A stretch of DNA of 34,369 bases from Rhodocyclales bacterium (GTDB lineage Bacteria; Pseudomonadota; Gammaproteobacteria; Burkholderiales; Rhodocyclaceae). The notes beneath the pieces were generated by a model. It made no database searches, was not told where the DNA came from, and saw nothing but the letters and a program-made list of their open reading frames with translations. Shown piece by piece: positions 8,300 through 18,644 of the stretch (positions are counted from its first letter, which is position 1; every line of letters starts with the position of its first letter). The DNA lies in contig JACRIX010000094.1 of NCBI GenBank assembly GCA_016215645.1, positions 1-34,369 on the forward strand. Reading direction: 5' to 3'. The position numbers were made by a program, and so were the translations under genes.

Positions 8300-9657
8300 A
8301 AGCCGAGAAGCGGTCGCGCGGCCGCGGCGAAATTCCGCGCGTACTGGTCGTGGATGACGAAGCCGACATCCGCGAGTTGCTGGACCTGACGCTCGCAAGA
8401 ATGGGCCTACAGACAGCATGCGCGGGCTCGCTTGCCGAGGCGCGCGCACTTCTCGCCAGCCAGCGGTTCCAGCTTTGCCTGACCGACATGCGCTTGCCGG
8501 ACGGCCTGGGTCTGGAACTGGTGCGCCACATCGCCGACACGGTCCCGGACCTTCCGGTAGCGGTCATCACCGCGCACGGCAGTGCGGAAAATGCCGTTTC
8601 GGCGCTCAAGGCGGGCGCCTTCGATTACATCGCCAAGCCGGTTTCCCTTGATCAGCTACGCGGCATCGTCAAGTCGGCGCTGGATCTTCCCGGCGCGGAC
8701 CCGATTACCGAGCGAAGTGTCGAGTCAGGCCTGCTCGGCGAGTCCCCGGCGATTGTCCAGGTTCGCGGATTGATCGAACGCGTTTCGCGCAGCCAGGCGC
8801 CGGTGCATATCGCCGGGGAATCGGGCAGCGGCAAGGAGCTTGCCGCCCGATTGATACACAAGCTGGGTGCGCAGCGCGACCACGCGTTCGTGGCGGTGAA
8901 TTGTGGTGCGATTCCCGAAAATCTCATGGAGAGCGAGTTCTTCGGCTATCGCAAGGGCGCCTTCACCGGCGCCGGCGATGACCGGCACGGATTCTTCCAG
9001 GCCGCCGATGGCGGCACCCTGTTCCTCGACGAGGTCGCCGAGCTTCCGCTGTCGATGCAGGTGAAACTGCTGCGCGCGATACAGGAAAAGCGCGTGCGCC
9101 AGGTCGGAGCAACGGCGGAGGAGGCCGTTGAGGTGAGGCTGATCTGCGCTACGCACCAGGACTTGAAGTTGCTGGTGGAGCAGGGCCGGTTTCGCCAGGA
9201 TCTCTTTTATCGCCTGAACGTCATCGAACTCAGAATGCCGGCGCTGCGTGAATGCCGCGAGGACATACCCAGCCTGGCGCGTCATATCCTGAACCGATTA
9301 TCCTTGTCGTCCGGCCGTATTCCGCCCCCTCTCACGGCGGAAGCGCTCGCCGCGCTCCAGGACTATTCCTTCCCCGGAAATGTTCGCGAACTGGAGAACG
9401 TGCTCGAACGGGCCCTGGCCCTGATGGCCGGTGACCGGATCGAAGCCCTGGACCTGAACCTCGTTCCGACGCAGGCGGGAGGAAGTACGTCAGTCGCTTC
9501 CGGATCCCTGCAGGACCTGCTTGACCAGGTGGAACGTCAGGCCATCCTCGATGCCTTGAAACAGACGGACGGCAACCGGACTGCCGCTGCCCGACAGCTG
9601 GGCGTAACTTTCCGTTCCCTGCGCTATCGCATGGCGCGGCTGAATCTGAACGAATGA
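8290..9657 (+). CDS. pilR: Sigma-54-dependent response regulator PilR
   Basis: The product is 455 residues. The receiver domain (about 16-130) has Asp22-Asp23 and the phospho-acceptor Asp66 in LTDMRLPDG. The AAA+ sigma-54 interaction domain (about 155-375) has Walker A GESGSGKE (176-183), the sigma-54-contacting GAFTGA loop (223-228) and the Walker B segment GGTLFLDEVAEL. A Fis-type helix-turn-helix sits at the C-terminus (about 410-455, DGNRTAAARQLGVTFRSLRYR). It should activate sigma-54 promoters such as the major pilin gene when phosphorylated by PilS. The ATG at 8290 lies within the pilS 3' end and gives the standard N-terminus, while longer frames run through pilS. It overlaps ampD by ATGA. 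Confidence 0.92.
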   Translation: MSLKAEKRSRGRGEIPRVLVVDDEADIRELLDLTLARMGLQTACAGSLAEARALLASQRFQLCLTDMRLPDGLGLELVRHIADTVPDLPVAVITAHGSAENAVSALKAGAFDYIAKPVSLDQLRGIVKSALDLPGADPITERSVESGLLGESPAIVQVRGLIERVSRSQAPVHIAGESGSGKELAARLIHKLGAQRDHAFVAVNCGAIPENLMESEFFGYRKGAFTGAGDDRHGFFQAADGGTLFLDEVAELPLSMQVKLLRAIQEKRVRQVGATAEEAVEVRLICATHQDLKLLVEQGRFRQDLFYRLNVIELRMPALRECREDIPSLARHILNRLSLSSGRIPPPLTAEALAALQDYSFPGNVRELENVLERALALMAGDRIEALDLNLVPTQAGGSTSVASGSLQDLLDQVERQAILDALKQTDGNRTAAARQLGVTFRSLRYRMARLNLNE

Positions 9658-10205
9658 CCAGGGCGGTGGCGGCAGGTGACGACCAGGGATGGCTGCCGGT
9701 CGCCAGGCGCGAGCCATCGCCGAACTTCGATGCGCGCCCGCAAGGCGTCGCGATCGATCTCATCGTCATCCACGCGATTTCCCTGCCGCCGGATGAATTC
9801 GATGGTCCGGGAATCATCGAGCTGTTCACCAATCGCCTTGACCCCGCGGCACATCCCTATTACGCATCGATTGGCTCGCTGCGGGTCTCCGCGCACTTCC
9901 TGGTGCGCCGCGACGGCAAGCTGATCCAGTTCGTGGACTGCGCACAGCGCGCCTGGCACGCGGGCGCATCCTCGTGGCGGGGACGCAGTGCCTGCAATGA
10001 CTTTTCGCTGGGCATCGAGCTTGAGGGGTGCGATAGCGTGGCGTTCACCGATGCACAGTATCGGGCGCTGACGATCCTGCTCGACGAGTTGCGCGCCCGC
10101 TATCCCATTGTCGATATCGTCGGTCACAGCGACATTGCGCCGGGGCGCAAGACCGATCCCGGGCCGTGCTTTGACTGGAAGCGCTTGCGCATTTCTCGCG
10201 ACTGA
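9654..10205 (+). CDS. ampD: 1,6-anhydro-N-acetylmuramyl-L-alanine amidase AmpD
   Basis: The product is 183 residues without a signal peptide, consistent with cytosolic AmpD rather than the exported amidases. It cleaves the peptide from 1,6-anhydro-muropeptides in peptidoglycan recycling and so indirectly limits AmpR-driven beta-lactamase induction where that system exists. The zinc ligands are visible: His40 (IVIHAIS), His158 (VGHSDIAPGRK) and Asp168 (KTDPGP). The NDFSLGIELEG block holds the conserved glutamate region. Its start overlaps the pilR stop as ATGA. A CDS order pilS-pilR-ampD is familiar in this group. The gene is followed by a 606-base non-coding stretch. Confidence 0.94.
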   Translation: MTRAVAAGDDQGWLPVARREPSPNFDARPQGVAIDLIVIHAISLPPDEFDGPGIIELFTNRLDPAAHPYYASIGSLRVSAHFLVRRDGKLIQFVDCAQRAWHAGASSWRGRSACNDFSLGIELEGCDSVAFTDAQYRALTILLDELRARYPIVDIVGHSDIAPGRKTDPGPCFDWKRLRISRD

Positions 10206-10253
10206 GTGTCGCGCGACTGCAACGATCTTTTTTGCGCTTTCGAAAGAAAATGC

Positions 10254-10282
10254 TTGCAGTCGAAAAAATCACCTACTACAAT
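10254..10282 (+). promoter_or_regulatory. Sigma-70 promoter upstream of the histone H1-like gene
   Basis: TTGCAG (10254-10259) and TACAAT (10277-10282) are separated by exactly 17 bases, a near-consensus arrangement (4 of 6 and 5 of 6). The spacer and -10 include the first of three ACCTACTA-type repeats. An AT-rich run (CGAAAAAATC) lies in the spacer. It sits just after ampD and points towards the histone gene more than 500 bases away. Confidence 0.55.
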
Positions 10283-10321
10283 TAGTTCCAGATTGCACGT
10301 GACCTACTAGATATAGTAGGT
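10271..10321. repeat. ACCTACTA direct and inverted repeats (operator-like cluster)
   Basis: ACCTACTA occurs at 10271-10278, overlapping the promoter -10, and again at 10302-10309. The second copy is mirrored by TAGTAGGT at 10314-10321 with a 4-base GATA spacer, giving a 20-base perfect palindrome apart from the spacer. The palindrome would lie at about +14 to +33 of the predicted transcript. It could be an operator for a dimeric regulator or a 5' RNA hairpin. Confidence 0.5.
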
Positions 10322-10811
10322 TGTCTAAGAAACGGATGGTCCTTGGCGAGTGATGCAAACCCCGCCGACTGTCCGACAAGAAGGGCAAGACAGGAGATCT
10401 GCATGCAGGAGGACTCGGGCAACCGCCAGATCGACCCCACCGGGTTGGCCCGTTCGTCAATCGCAGATCCGTCGCCACGTTCGCTGCATTTCCTCCTCTC
10501 GAATTTTTCACGTACCTCCTGCCGCGGATGTATCCGTGGTGAGGTGCCGCGCTTTGTGTGCCCCGGCGTCGATGACTACCCGCGTCATGGCGCGGGCCCT
10601 GTCGTGGCCTCGGGGTGTGGAGGTGCAAAATGATGTTTGAGTACGTTTGCGTTTGTCATTGCGTGATTCAAAACGAAGTGATGGACGGTTAAACGCGAGG
10701 AATTCGTCGCTTTCGATTGTTTCGGAGCGTTGGATAATCCGTGCTAACCCAGACGGGTTGCAGTAAATGTAGTGGTGGTTCTTTCCTGTTAATTTGTTAA
10801 GGAGGTTCAAC

Positions 10812-11414
10812 ATGGCTGAAGAAGCTAAAGCCAAGAAGCCGGCCGCAAAGAAGGCTGCGGCTAAGCCCGCCGCTAAGAAAGCTGCGGCTCCGAAGAAACC
10901 TGCTGCCAAGAAGCCGGCAGCGAAGAAGGTTGCTGCCAAGAAGCCGGCGGCGAAGAAGCCAGCTGCCAAGAAGCCGGCAGTGAAGAAGGCTGCTGCTCCG
11001 AAGAAGGCTGCTGCGAAGAAGCCTGCTGCGAAGAAAGCCGCTGCACCCAAGAAGGCTGCTGCCAAGCCTGCTGCGAAGAAGGCGGCTGCCAAGCCTGCTG
11101 CGAAGAAGGCGGCTGCTCCGAAGAAGGCTGCTCCGAAGAAGGCTGCTGCCAAGAAGCCTGCTGCCAAGAAGCCTGCTGCTGCGAAGAAGCCCGCTGCCAA
11201 GAAGCCTGCTGCGAAGAAGCCGGCTGCCAAGCCCGCTGCGAAGAAGCCTGCTGCCAAGCCTGCTGCCAAGCCTGCTGCAAAGAAGGCTGCGCCGAAGAAG
11301 GCTGCTGCCAAGCCCGCTGCTGCCGCTGCTCCTTCGACCGCTGCCGCTCCTGGCATCAAGTCCTCGCTGAATCCGGCTGCTGCCTGGCCGTTCCCCACCG
11401 GCTCCCGTCCCTGA
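10812..11414 (+). CDS. Histone H1-like DNA-binding protein (lysine/alanine/proline repeats)
   Basis: The product is 200 residues. After MAEEAKA almost the whole chain is made of Lys-Lys-Pro-Ala-Ala and Lys-Lys-Ala-Ala repeats (about residues 8-175), like the C-terminal domain of eukaryotic H1 and the bacterial H1 homologues such as Bordetella BpH1. The chain ends in a non-repetitive tail, LNPAAAWPFPTGSRP, which from memory is shared by betaproteobacterial homologues. The likely role is non-specific DNA binding and nucleoid compaction; the repeats should be disordered. ATG 10812 has an excellent ribosome-binding site (AAGGAGG, 6 bases away). The repetitive DNA makes length variation between strains likely and produces long false frames on the other strand. 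Confidence 0.9.
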   Translation: MAEEAKAKKPAAKKAAAKPAAKKAAAPKKPAAKKPAAKKVAAKKPAAKKPAAKKPAVKKAAAPKKAAAKKPAAKKAAAPKKAAAKPAAKKAAAKPAAKKAAAPKKAAPKKAAAKKPAAKKPAAAKKPAAKKPAAKKPAAKPAAKKPAAKPAAKPAAKKAAPKKAAAKPAAAAAPSTAAAPGIKSSLNPAAAWPFPTGSRP

Positions 11415-11472
11415 CGGAAGCGGAGCTCCGCATTCAGTCCTTCGGGATTGAACGCGGGGTTCGGTGGCCTGC

Positions 11473-11508
11473 AAACGCGTGCTGCATTTCCGGCACGCGT
11501 TTTCTTTT
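11473..11508 (+). terminator. Intrinsic terminator of the histone H1-like gene
   Basis: A perfect 10-bp stem (AAACGCGTGC at 11473-11482, GCACGCGTTT at 11493-11502) with a 10-base loop is followed directly by a T-rich tail (TTTTCTTTT overlapping the stem end). It lies about 60 bases after the histone stop codon. Confidence 0.9.
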
Positions 11509-11590
11509 ATGTCTCTGCGGGACGCGGAGACGGTATCCCCTTGTGGGATATGTCTCTGCGGGACGCGGAGACGGTATCCCCTTGTGGGAT
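11509..11590. repeat. Perfect 41-bp tandem repeat, two copies, each with two hairpins
   Basis: Copy one is 11509-11549 and copy two is 11550-11590, identical base for base. Within each unit GTCTC...GAGAC with inner GCG...CGC forms one stem, and TATCCC...GGGATA (loop CTTGT) or ATCCC...GGGAT forms another. The unit resembles a repetitive extragenic palindrome more than a simple microsatellite. It lies between the histone terminator and the 3' end of the convergent aminotransferase gene. Confidence 0.9.
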
Positions 11591-11661
11591 GTGACCGGCG
11601 CGCGCTGCCGACTCGCGATCCATCGGCAAGCCGCGCTACCTCGCCAGACCTGCCGGCGGTG

Positions 11662-12816
11662 TCAGCCCAGCAGCTTTTCCATTCGCTCCAGTCCTTCGGT
11701 AATCCTGGCTTGGTCGACGGTATAGGCAAAGCGCATGTGACTGCGCGGCTGGTTGTTGCCGAAGTCGAGTCCCGGAGTTGCGGCGACCCCGACTTGCTCG
11801 AGCAATGTCTCGGCCAGCGCCTGGCTATCGGCTGCCAGGCGGCTGCTGTCGGCATAAATATAGAAAGCGCCCTGCGGCTGGGCAGCAATGCGAAAGCCAA
11901 GGCGCTCGAGTCCAGGAAGCATTACATCCCTGCGAGCCTGGAATTCGCGCCGCCTGTCCTCCAGTATGGCGATGGCGTCGGGGTGGAACGCGGCCAGCGC
12001 CGCATGCTGTGCGAGCGTCGATGGGGCGATGTAGAGGTTCTGGGCAAGCTTTTCGATTTCCCGCACGCGATGTTCGGGCGCTACCAACCAACCCAGGCGC
12101 CAACCGGTCATGCCGAAATATTTCGAAAAGCTGTTGATGACGAAGACCTCGTCGTTCAGCGCGACCGCGGTTTGGGAATCGACTCCATAGGTCAGGCCGT
12201 GGTAAATCTCGTCGACTATCAGGTTGCCGCCCCTCGATGCCACGGTCGTGGCAAGTTCGGCAAGCGTGTCGTGTCCGATCAGCGTGCCGGTGGGATTCGC
12301 CGGGCTGGCTACCAGCAAGCCTTTGGTCGCCGCAGTCCAGGCCGATGCCACTGCTGCCGCAGTCGGCTGGAAGTTGCCGGCCGCGCTCACCGGCAGGGAT
12401 ATCGGTTGGCCCTCAAGCAGGCGTACGAAATGTCGATTGCAGGGATACCCGGGGTCGGGCAGCAGCCATTGATCGCCGGGACTGACCAGCGTGCCCAATG
12501 CCAGCAGCAGTGCCCCGGACGCGCCAGCCGTTACGACGACGCGCGCGGGTGAAATCTCGATTCCGTAGCGCTGGAGGTACAAGTTGGCAATGGCCTCGCG
12601 CAGTTGCGGTAGCCCCAGCGCCGCCGTGTAATGCACATGGCCGCCCCGCAGGAAATCCTGTCCCGCGCGAACGATGGGATCGGCAGTGGCGAAATCAGGT
12701 TCCCCGACCTCGAAGTGGATGATCGACCGTCCGGCGGCTTCCAGTGCCGCCGCCTTGGCCATCAGTTCCATGACACGGAAGGGTGAAATTTCCTTCATCC
12801 GCGAGGCGATGTTCAA
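11662..12816 (-). CDS. Pyridoxal-phosphate-dependent aminotransferase, class I
   Basis: The product is 384 residues with fold-type I aminotransferase landmarks throughout: HFEVGEPDF near the N-terminus, TAGASGALLLAL (phosphate loop region), PDPGYPCNRHF, SPANPTGTL, DEIYHGLTY, the Schiff-base Lys232 in NSFSKYFGMTGWRLGW, and the substrate-carboxylate Arg region SHMRFAYT. Substrate choice cannot be read with confidence; aspartate-, alanine- or aromatic-type use is possible. The start is TTG 12816, backed by GGAG about 6 bases upstream and by the fit of the N-terminus to the family; ATG 12798 is the alternative. A copy of the AAAGTCGGCGC element lies between this gene and pckG, 50-80 bases upstream. 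Confidence 0.9.
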   Translation of the reverse strand: MNIASRMKEISPFRVMELMAKAAALEAAGRSIIHFEVGEPDFATADPIVRAGQDFLRGGHVHYTAALGLPQLREAIANLYLQRYGIEISPARVVVTAGASGALLLALGTLVSPGDQWLLPDPGYPCNRHFVRLLEGQPISLPVSAAGNFQPTAAAVASAWTAATKGLLVASPANPTGTLIGHDTLAELATTVASRGGNLIVDEIYHGLTYGVDSQTAVALNDEVFVINSFSKYFGMTGWRLGWLVAPEHRVREIEKLAQNLYIAPSTLAQHAALAAFHPDAIAILEDRRREFQARRDVMLPGLERLGFRIAAQPQGAFYIYADSSRLAADSQALAETLLEQVGVAATPGLDFGNNQPRSHMRFAYTVDQARITEGLERMEKLLG

Positions 12817-12867
12817 TTCAGGCTCCGGGAAAAACAGCGGCCGCCATGCGTGATGCAGGGCGGCCGC

Positions 12868-12895
12868 AATTCGGCGTATCGTCAGCGCCGACTTT

Positions 12896-12898
<3 letters not shown>
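12868..12898 (-). repeat. AAAGTCGGCGC element, copy E (minus strand)
   Basis: On the minus strand the core AAAGTCGGCGC begins at 12895, immediately after the pckG stop codon (12898-12896). TCGGCG pairs with CGCCGA across a 9-base loop (arms 12886-12891 and 12871-12876). It is nearly identical to copy C at 31131. The next gene in the same direction is the aminotransferase. Confidence 0.7.
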
Positions 12899-14728
<1,830 letters not shown>

Positions 14729-15052
14729 GACGAGAAGGTCTCCAGGCTGATTATGGATTTGTGCTACACAGGCGGCCGGTCGACGGGTGGGGAGCGGCGG
14801 GCCTTGCAGCGATCCGGGTCATGGGGACGGGTAGTCCGAGCACGGATTCGGTGAGCCGCAAATTATCCCACATTCGCCCGCCCGACGTCCCCCTGCCCGC
14901 GGATCACGCTCAGGTTCGGCAGCAGACAACAGTGGATTTCGTCGTGTACTTAAGGAATTGCGGTGGAAATCGAAAGATTGTCGAAAGTCGGCGCTGACGA
15001 CACGGCGCTACAATCGTCACCACACCATCAAAAAACAGATACAGGAGCTAGC
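14729..15052. promoter_or_regulatory. Divergent control region between pckG and maeB
   Basis: This 324-base region separates two divergent central-carbon genes. Near maeB it holds copy A of the AAAGTCGGCGC element (14984-14994) followed by a TACAAT -10 candidate (15009-15014) and an AGGAG ribosome-binding site 6 bases before the maeB ATG. No good -35 pairs with that -10; the position 17 bases upstream is occupied by the repeat core itself. A GATAAT-like string on the minus strand at 14862-14867 is a weak candidate for pckG. No reading frame is convincing. Confidence 0.45.
14983..15014 (+). repeat. AAAGTCGGCGC element, copy A
   Basis: The core AAAGTCGGCGC is at 14984-14994, continuing CTGACGACACGGCG and ending in GCTACAATCG, which carries a -10-like hexamer. 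It lies 39-69 bases before the maeB start. Compared with copy B it keeps the CACGGCG block and the GCTA-x-AT ending, but not the CGCCGA arm seen in copies C and E. Confidence 0.65.
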
Positions 15053-17335
15053 ATGGACGAACGTCTCCGCGCCGCGGCGCTGGAATATCACCTTTATCCC
15101 CAGCCAGGCAAGATTGCGGTTACGCCGACCAAGGCGCTGACCAATCAGGCGGACCTTTCGCTCGCCTATTCCCCCGGCGTCGCCGCCGCCTGCGACGAGA
15201 TCGTGCGCGACCCGTCCACCGCGGCGCTCTATACCTCGCGAGGCAATCTCGTCGCCGTGATCAGCAACGGCACCGCGGTGCTCGGCCTCGGCAACATCGG
15301 CCCGCTGGCCGGCAAACCGGTGATGGAAGGCAAGGGTGTGCTGTTCAAGAAGTTCGCCGGCATCGATGTGTTCGACATCGAGGTCGCCGAGAACGACCCC
15401 GACAAGCTGGTCGATATCATCGCCTCGCTGGAGCCGACCTTCGGCGGCATCAACCTCGAAGACATCAAGGCGCCGGAATGCTTCTACGTCGAATCCAAAC
15501 TGCGCGAACGCATGAAGATTCCGGTGTTCCATGATGACCAGCATGGCACGGCCATCATCGCCAGTGCCGCGGTGCTGAATGGCCTGCGCGTGGTCAAGAA
15601 GGACATTGCCAGGATCAAGCTGGTCTGTTCCGGCGCCGGCGCCGCGGCGATTGCCTGCCTCGACCTGCTGGTCAGTCTGGGTCTCGATCCGAAGAACGTC
15701 TTCGCCGTGGATAGCAAGGGCGTGATCCACACCGGGCGGGAGAACCTCGATCCGTCGAAAGCGCGCTATGCGCAGCATACCGATGCGCGCAGCCTGGGTG
15801 ATGCGATGCCCGAAGCCGATGTGTTCATGGGCCTGTCCACCGCCGACGTGCTGAAGCCGGAAATGGTCAAGACCATGGCGCGCGATCCGATCATCCTCGC
15901 CATGGCCAATCCCGATCCGGAAATTCGACCCGAGCAGGCCAAGGCGGTGCGCCCCGACGCCATCATCGGCACGGGTCGTTCGGACTACCCGAACCAGGTC
16001 AACAACGTACTGTGCTTCCCTTTCATGTTCCGCGGTGCGCTGGATGTCGGCGCCACCACCATCAACGAGGCGATGAAGGTCGCCGCCGTGCGCGCCATCG
16101 CGGAACTGGCGCATGCCGAGCAATCGGAAGTCGTTACGGCCGCCTACGGCACCGAAGACCTGGCCTTTGGTCCGGAATACCTGATCCCGAAGCCCTTTGA
16201 TCCGCGCCTGATCCTCAAGGTGGCACCGGCCGTCGCCCAGGCGGCGATGGATTCCGGGGTCGCCACGCGGCCGATCGCGGACATGGAGCGTTACCGGGAC
16301 AAGCTCAACGACTTTGTGTATCACACCGGCCTGCTGATGCGTCCGGTGTTTGCCGCGGCAAAAAAGGCGCCGGCGCGGATCGTCTTTTGCGAGGGTGAAG
16401 ACGAGCGCATGCTGCGTGCCGCCCAAACCGTGGTAGACGATGGGCTGGCCAAGCCCATCCTGATCGGTCGCCCCGAGGTGGTCGAGCAGCGCATTGCGCG
16501 CTACGGCCTGCGCATCCGTCCCGGCGACCATTTCGAGCTGGTGAATCCGGATTCCGACCCGCGCTACAAGGAGCTGTGGCAGGACTACTACGAGCTGACC
16601 TGCCGCAAGGGTGTCGGCATCGAGTACGCCAAGCGCGAAATGCGCCGGCGCACGACGCTGATCGGTGCCATGCTGCTGCGCCACAATTACGCCGATGGCA
16701 TTCTATGCGGGACCTTCGGCAAACACTCCCAGCACCTGCGTTACATACAGGACGTGATTGGCCGCAAGCCCGGAATCGAGCATTTCTATGCCATGAACAT
16801 GCTGGTGCTGCCCAAGCGCACGTTGTTCATCGGTGATACCTACATCAACTACGATCCGACCGCGGAGCAACTGGCGGAGCTGACCCGCCTGGGCGCCGAG
16901 GAAGTCCGCCGCTTTGGCCTGACGCCGCGCGCCGCGCTGCTGTCGCATTCCAACTTCGGTGCCGAGGACACGCCGACCGCGATCAAGATGCGGCGCGCGC
17001 TGGAAATCCTGCGCACGACGGCGCCCGATCTGGAAGTCGATGGTGAAATGCACGGCGATACGGCACTGTCGCCCGACATCCGGCGCCAGGTCTTTCCCAA
17101 TTCGACGCTCACGGGACAGGCCAACCTGCTGATCATGCCCACGCTGGATGCCGCCAACATTGCCTTCAACCTGCTCAAGACCTCGGCGGGTGATGGCCTC
17201 ACGGTCGGTCCGATGCTGCTCGGCGCGGCACGTCCGGTGCATATCCTGACGCCGACGGCGACCGTGCGACGCATCGTCAACGTCACCGCCTTGCTCTCGG
17301 TGGAGGCGCAGCAGCAGGCTAAGGGTAGCGCCTGA
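15053..17335 (+). CDS. maeB: NADP-dependent malic enzyme fused to a phosphotransacetylase-like domain
   Basis: The product is 760 residues, the length of MaeB-type multidomain malic enzymes. The N-terminal about 430 residues are the malic enzyme: [42 protein letters not shown], and a [13 protein letters not shown] nucleotide-binding loop. The C-terminal about 320 residues resemble phosphate acetyltransferase ([43 protein letters not shown]), which in this family is thought to be regulatory, sensing acetyl-CoA, rather than catalytic. It decarboxylates malate to pyruvate with NADP+. ATG 15053 is chosen because AGGAG lies 6 bases upstream; a longer frame to 14963 would translate the repeat element. 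Confidence 0.95.
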   Translation: MDERLRAAALEYHLYPQPGKIAVTPTKALTNQADLSLAYSPGVAAACDEIVRDPSTAALYTSRGNLVAVISNGTAVLGLGNIGPLAGKPVMEGKGVLFKKFAGIDVFDIEVAENDPDKLVDIIASLEPTFGGINLEDIKAPECFYVESKLRERMKIPVFHDDQHGTAIIASAAVLNGLRVVKKDIARIKLVCSGAGAAAIACLDLLVSLGLDPKNVFAVDSKGVIHTGRENLDPSKARYAQHTDARSLGDAMPEADVFMGLSTADVLKPEMVKTMARDPIILAMANPDPEIRPEQAKAVRPDAIIGTGRSDYPNQVNNVLCFPFMFRGALDVGATTINEAMKVAAVRAIAELAHAEQSEVVTAAYGTEDLAFGPEYLIPKPFDPRLILKVAPAVAQAAMDSGVATRPIADMERYRDKLNDFVYHTGLLMRPVFAAAKKAPARIVFCEGEDERMLRAAQTVVDDGLAKPILIGRPEVVEQRIARYGLRIRPGDHFELVNPDSDPRYKELWQDYYELTCRKGVGIEYAKREMRRRTTLIGAMLLRHNYADGILCGTFGKHSQHLRYIQDVIGRKPGIEHFYAMNMLVLPKRTLFIGDTYINYDPTAEQLAELTRLGAEEVRRFGLTPRAALLSHSNFGAEDTPTAIKMRRALEILRTTAPDLEVDGEMHGDTALSPDIRRQVFPNSTLTGQANLLIMPTLDAANIAFNLLKTSAGDGLTVGPMLLGAARPVHILTPTATVRRIVNVTALLSVEAQQQAKGSA

Positions 17336-17390
17336 CCATGGCGCGGGGCTGGCATCGTCGGCCCCGCGCCGCCGACTGAGCACGCGCCGG

Positions 17391-18527
17391 ATGGACGCCG
17401 CGCGCACCGCCCTGATCCTGACCGGTGGTGGTGCGCGGGCCGGTTACCAGGCCGGCGTGCTGAAGGCGATCCGCGAACTGCTGCCCGAGCCGCGGCAGAA
17501 TCCCTTTCCGATCCTCTGCGGCACCTCGGCGGGCGCCATCAATGCCGCTTCGCTGGCCGTATGGGCCGAGGATTTCGATGCCGCCGTCGAAAACCTGCTG
17601 CAGGTGTGGGAAAACTTCAGCGCCCACCAGGTGTATCGGGCCGACCCGGCGGGCATTGGTGTCGCCGGTGCGCGCTGGTTGTCTACCCTGGCTGTCGGCT
17701 GGCTGACGCGGCGCGCACCGCGTTCCCTGCTCGACAACGCACCCCTGCGCCGCCTGCTGCGCGATGGCCTTGATTTCAGCCGCATTGCGCAGGCCATCGA
17801 CAGCGGCGCACTGCATTCAATCAGCATCACCTGCTCCGGCTACTCCACCGGACAAAGCGTCAGCTTTTTCCAGGGACGCGGCGGGCTCGAGGGATGGCGC
17901 CGCAGCCAGCGCGTCGGCGCGGCGACCGAAATAACGCTCGACCACCTGATGGCATCGAGTGCCATTCCCTTCATTTTCCCGGCGGTGCATATCAATCGCG
18001 AGTGGTTCGGCGATGGCTCGATGCGTCAGGTGGCCCCGGTATCCCCGGCGATCCATCTGGGTGCCGACCGCATCCTGGTGATCGGTGCCGGGCGCATGTC
18101 CGACGAGAACGTGCGACCTGCCGGCACCAGTTACCCGTCACTGGCCCAGATCGCGGGGCATGCCCTGTCGAGCATCTTTCTCGACAGCATGTCGGTCGAT
18201 CTCGAACGCATGAGTCGCATCAATCGCACGCTGACGCTGATACCGGAGTCCGTGCGGCGGGACAGCGAAGTGAGCCTGCGGCCTATCGAGGTGCTGGTGA
18301 TCGCGCCATCGCAACGGCTGGACCACCTGGCAGCGCGTCACGCCCAGGCCCTGCCCTGGCCGGTGCGCAGCTTGTTGCGCGGGATCGGCGCGATGAACAC
18401 CAACGGTGGTGCGCTGACCAGCTACCTTTTGTTCGAGCAGTCCTATACCCGTGCGCTGATCGAACTTGGCTATGCCGACACGCTGGCGCGAAGCGATGAA
18501 GTGCGGCGCTTTCTCGGTGCAATTTGA
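17391..18527 (+). CDS. Patatin-like phospholipase
   Basis: The product is 378 residues. The patatin fold is supported by the N-terminal oxyanion motif GGGARAGYQAGVL (residues 12-24), the nucleophile elbow GTSAG with Ser46, and the catalytic Asp208 in DGSMRQ (a DG-S variant of the usual DG-G/A). The SSAIPFIFPAV segment precedes it. These enzymes hydrolyse acyl esters of membrane lipids. No signal peptide is seen. It starts 55 bases after maeB and may be co-transcribed with it. The physiological substrate cannot be inferred. The C-terminal region after about residue 300 shows no recognisable domain. Confidence 0.88.
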   Translation: MDAARTALILTGGGARAGYQAGVLKAIRELLPEPRQNPFPILCGTSAGAINAASLAVWAEDFDAAVENLLQVWENFSAHQVYRADPAGIGVAGARWLSTLAVGWLTRRAPRSLLDNAPLRRLLRDGLDFSRIAQAIDSGALHSISITCSGYSTGQSVSFFQGRGGLEGWRRSQRVGAATEITLDHLMASSAIPFIFPAVHINREWFGDGSMRQVAPVSPAIHLGADRILVIGAGRMSDENVRPAGTSYPSLAQIAGHALSSIFLDSMSVDLERMSRINRTLTLIPESVRRDSEVSLRPIEVLVIAPSQRLDHLAARHAQALPWPVRSLLRGIGAMNTNGGALTSYLLFEQSYTRALIELGYADTLARSDEVRRFLGAI

Positions 18528-18590
18528 TGTTGTTATTGAAGCGTGGTTGCCAAGCCCCTTATTTGCAAGGCAAACATGAGCAATAGCACC

Positions 18591-18618
18591 TTGCGCAGCA
18601 GGGATCCTCTGCTAGAAT
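18591..18618 (+). promoter_or_regulatory. Probable promoter of pbpG (extended -10)
   Basis: TGCTAGAAT (TAGAAT at 18613-18618) is an extended -10. A weak -35 (TTGCGC, 18591-18596) lies 16 bases before it. The transcript would start about 20 bases before the pbpG ATG. Confidence 0.5.
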
Positions 18619-18644
18619 CGAACGATTGGTTTCTGGGCATCCCG

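Larger units (their letters stand above)
10206..10811 (+). other. Long leader or intergenic region upstream of the histone H1-like gene
   Basis: This 606-base stretch has no convincing reading frame; two frames of 96 codons (10343-10633, 10350-10640) lack ribosome-binding sites and show no protein-like composition. It begins with a promoter (10254-10282) pointing at the histone gene, which would give a leader of about 520 bases. Within it are the ACCTACTA repeats (10271-10321), an imperfect hairpin at 10522-10539 and a 6-bp stem at 10579-10596. A second promoter nearer the gene, or a separate small RNA, cannot be excluded. The last 20 bases hold a strong ribosome-binding site. Confidence 0.5.

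Noticed and set aside
10343-10640. Two 96-codon frames in the histone leader
   Set aside because: Overlapping frames, Arg/Ser-rich shadow composition and no ribosome-binding site.
10508-11398. Long minus-strand frames rich in Ala/Gly/Phe or Ser/Arg/Leu opposite the histone gene
   Set aside because: They are antisense readings of the Lys/Ala repeats; none has a ribosome-binding site or sensible composition.
14963-15052. Longer N-terminus for MaeB starting at 14963
   Set aside because: It would translate the intergenic repeat; the ATG at 15053 has a good ribosome-binding site and the family N-terminus.
15017-16684. 555-codon minus-strand frame opposite maeB
   Set aside because: Antisense shadow of the malic enzyme; no family features.
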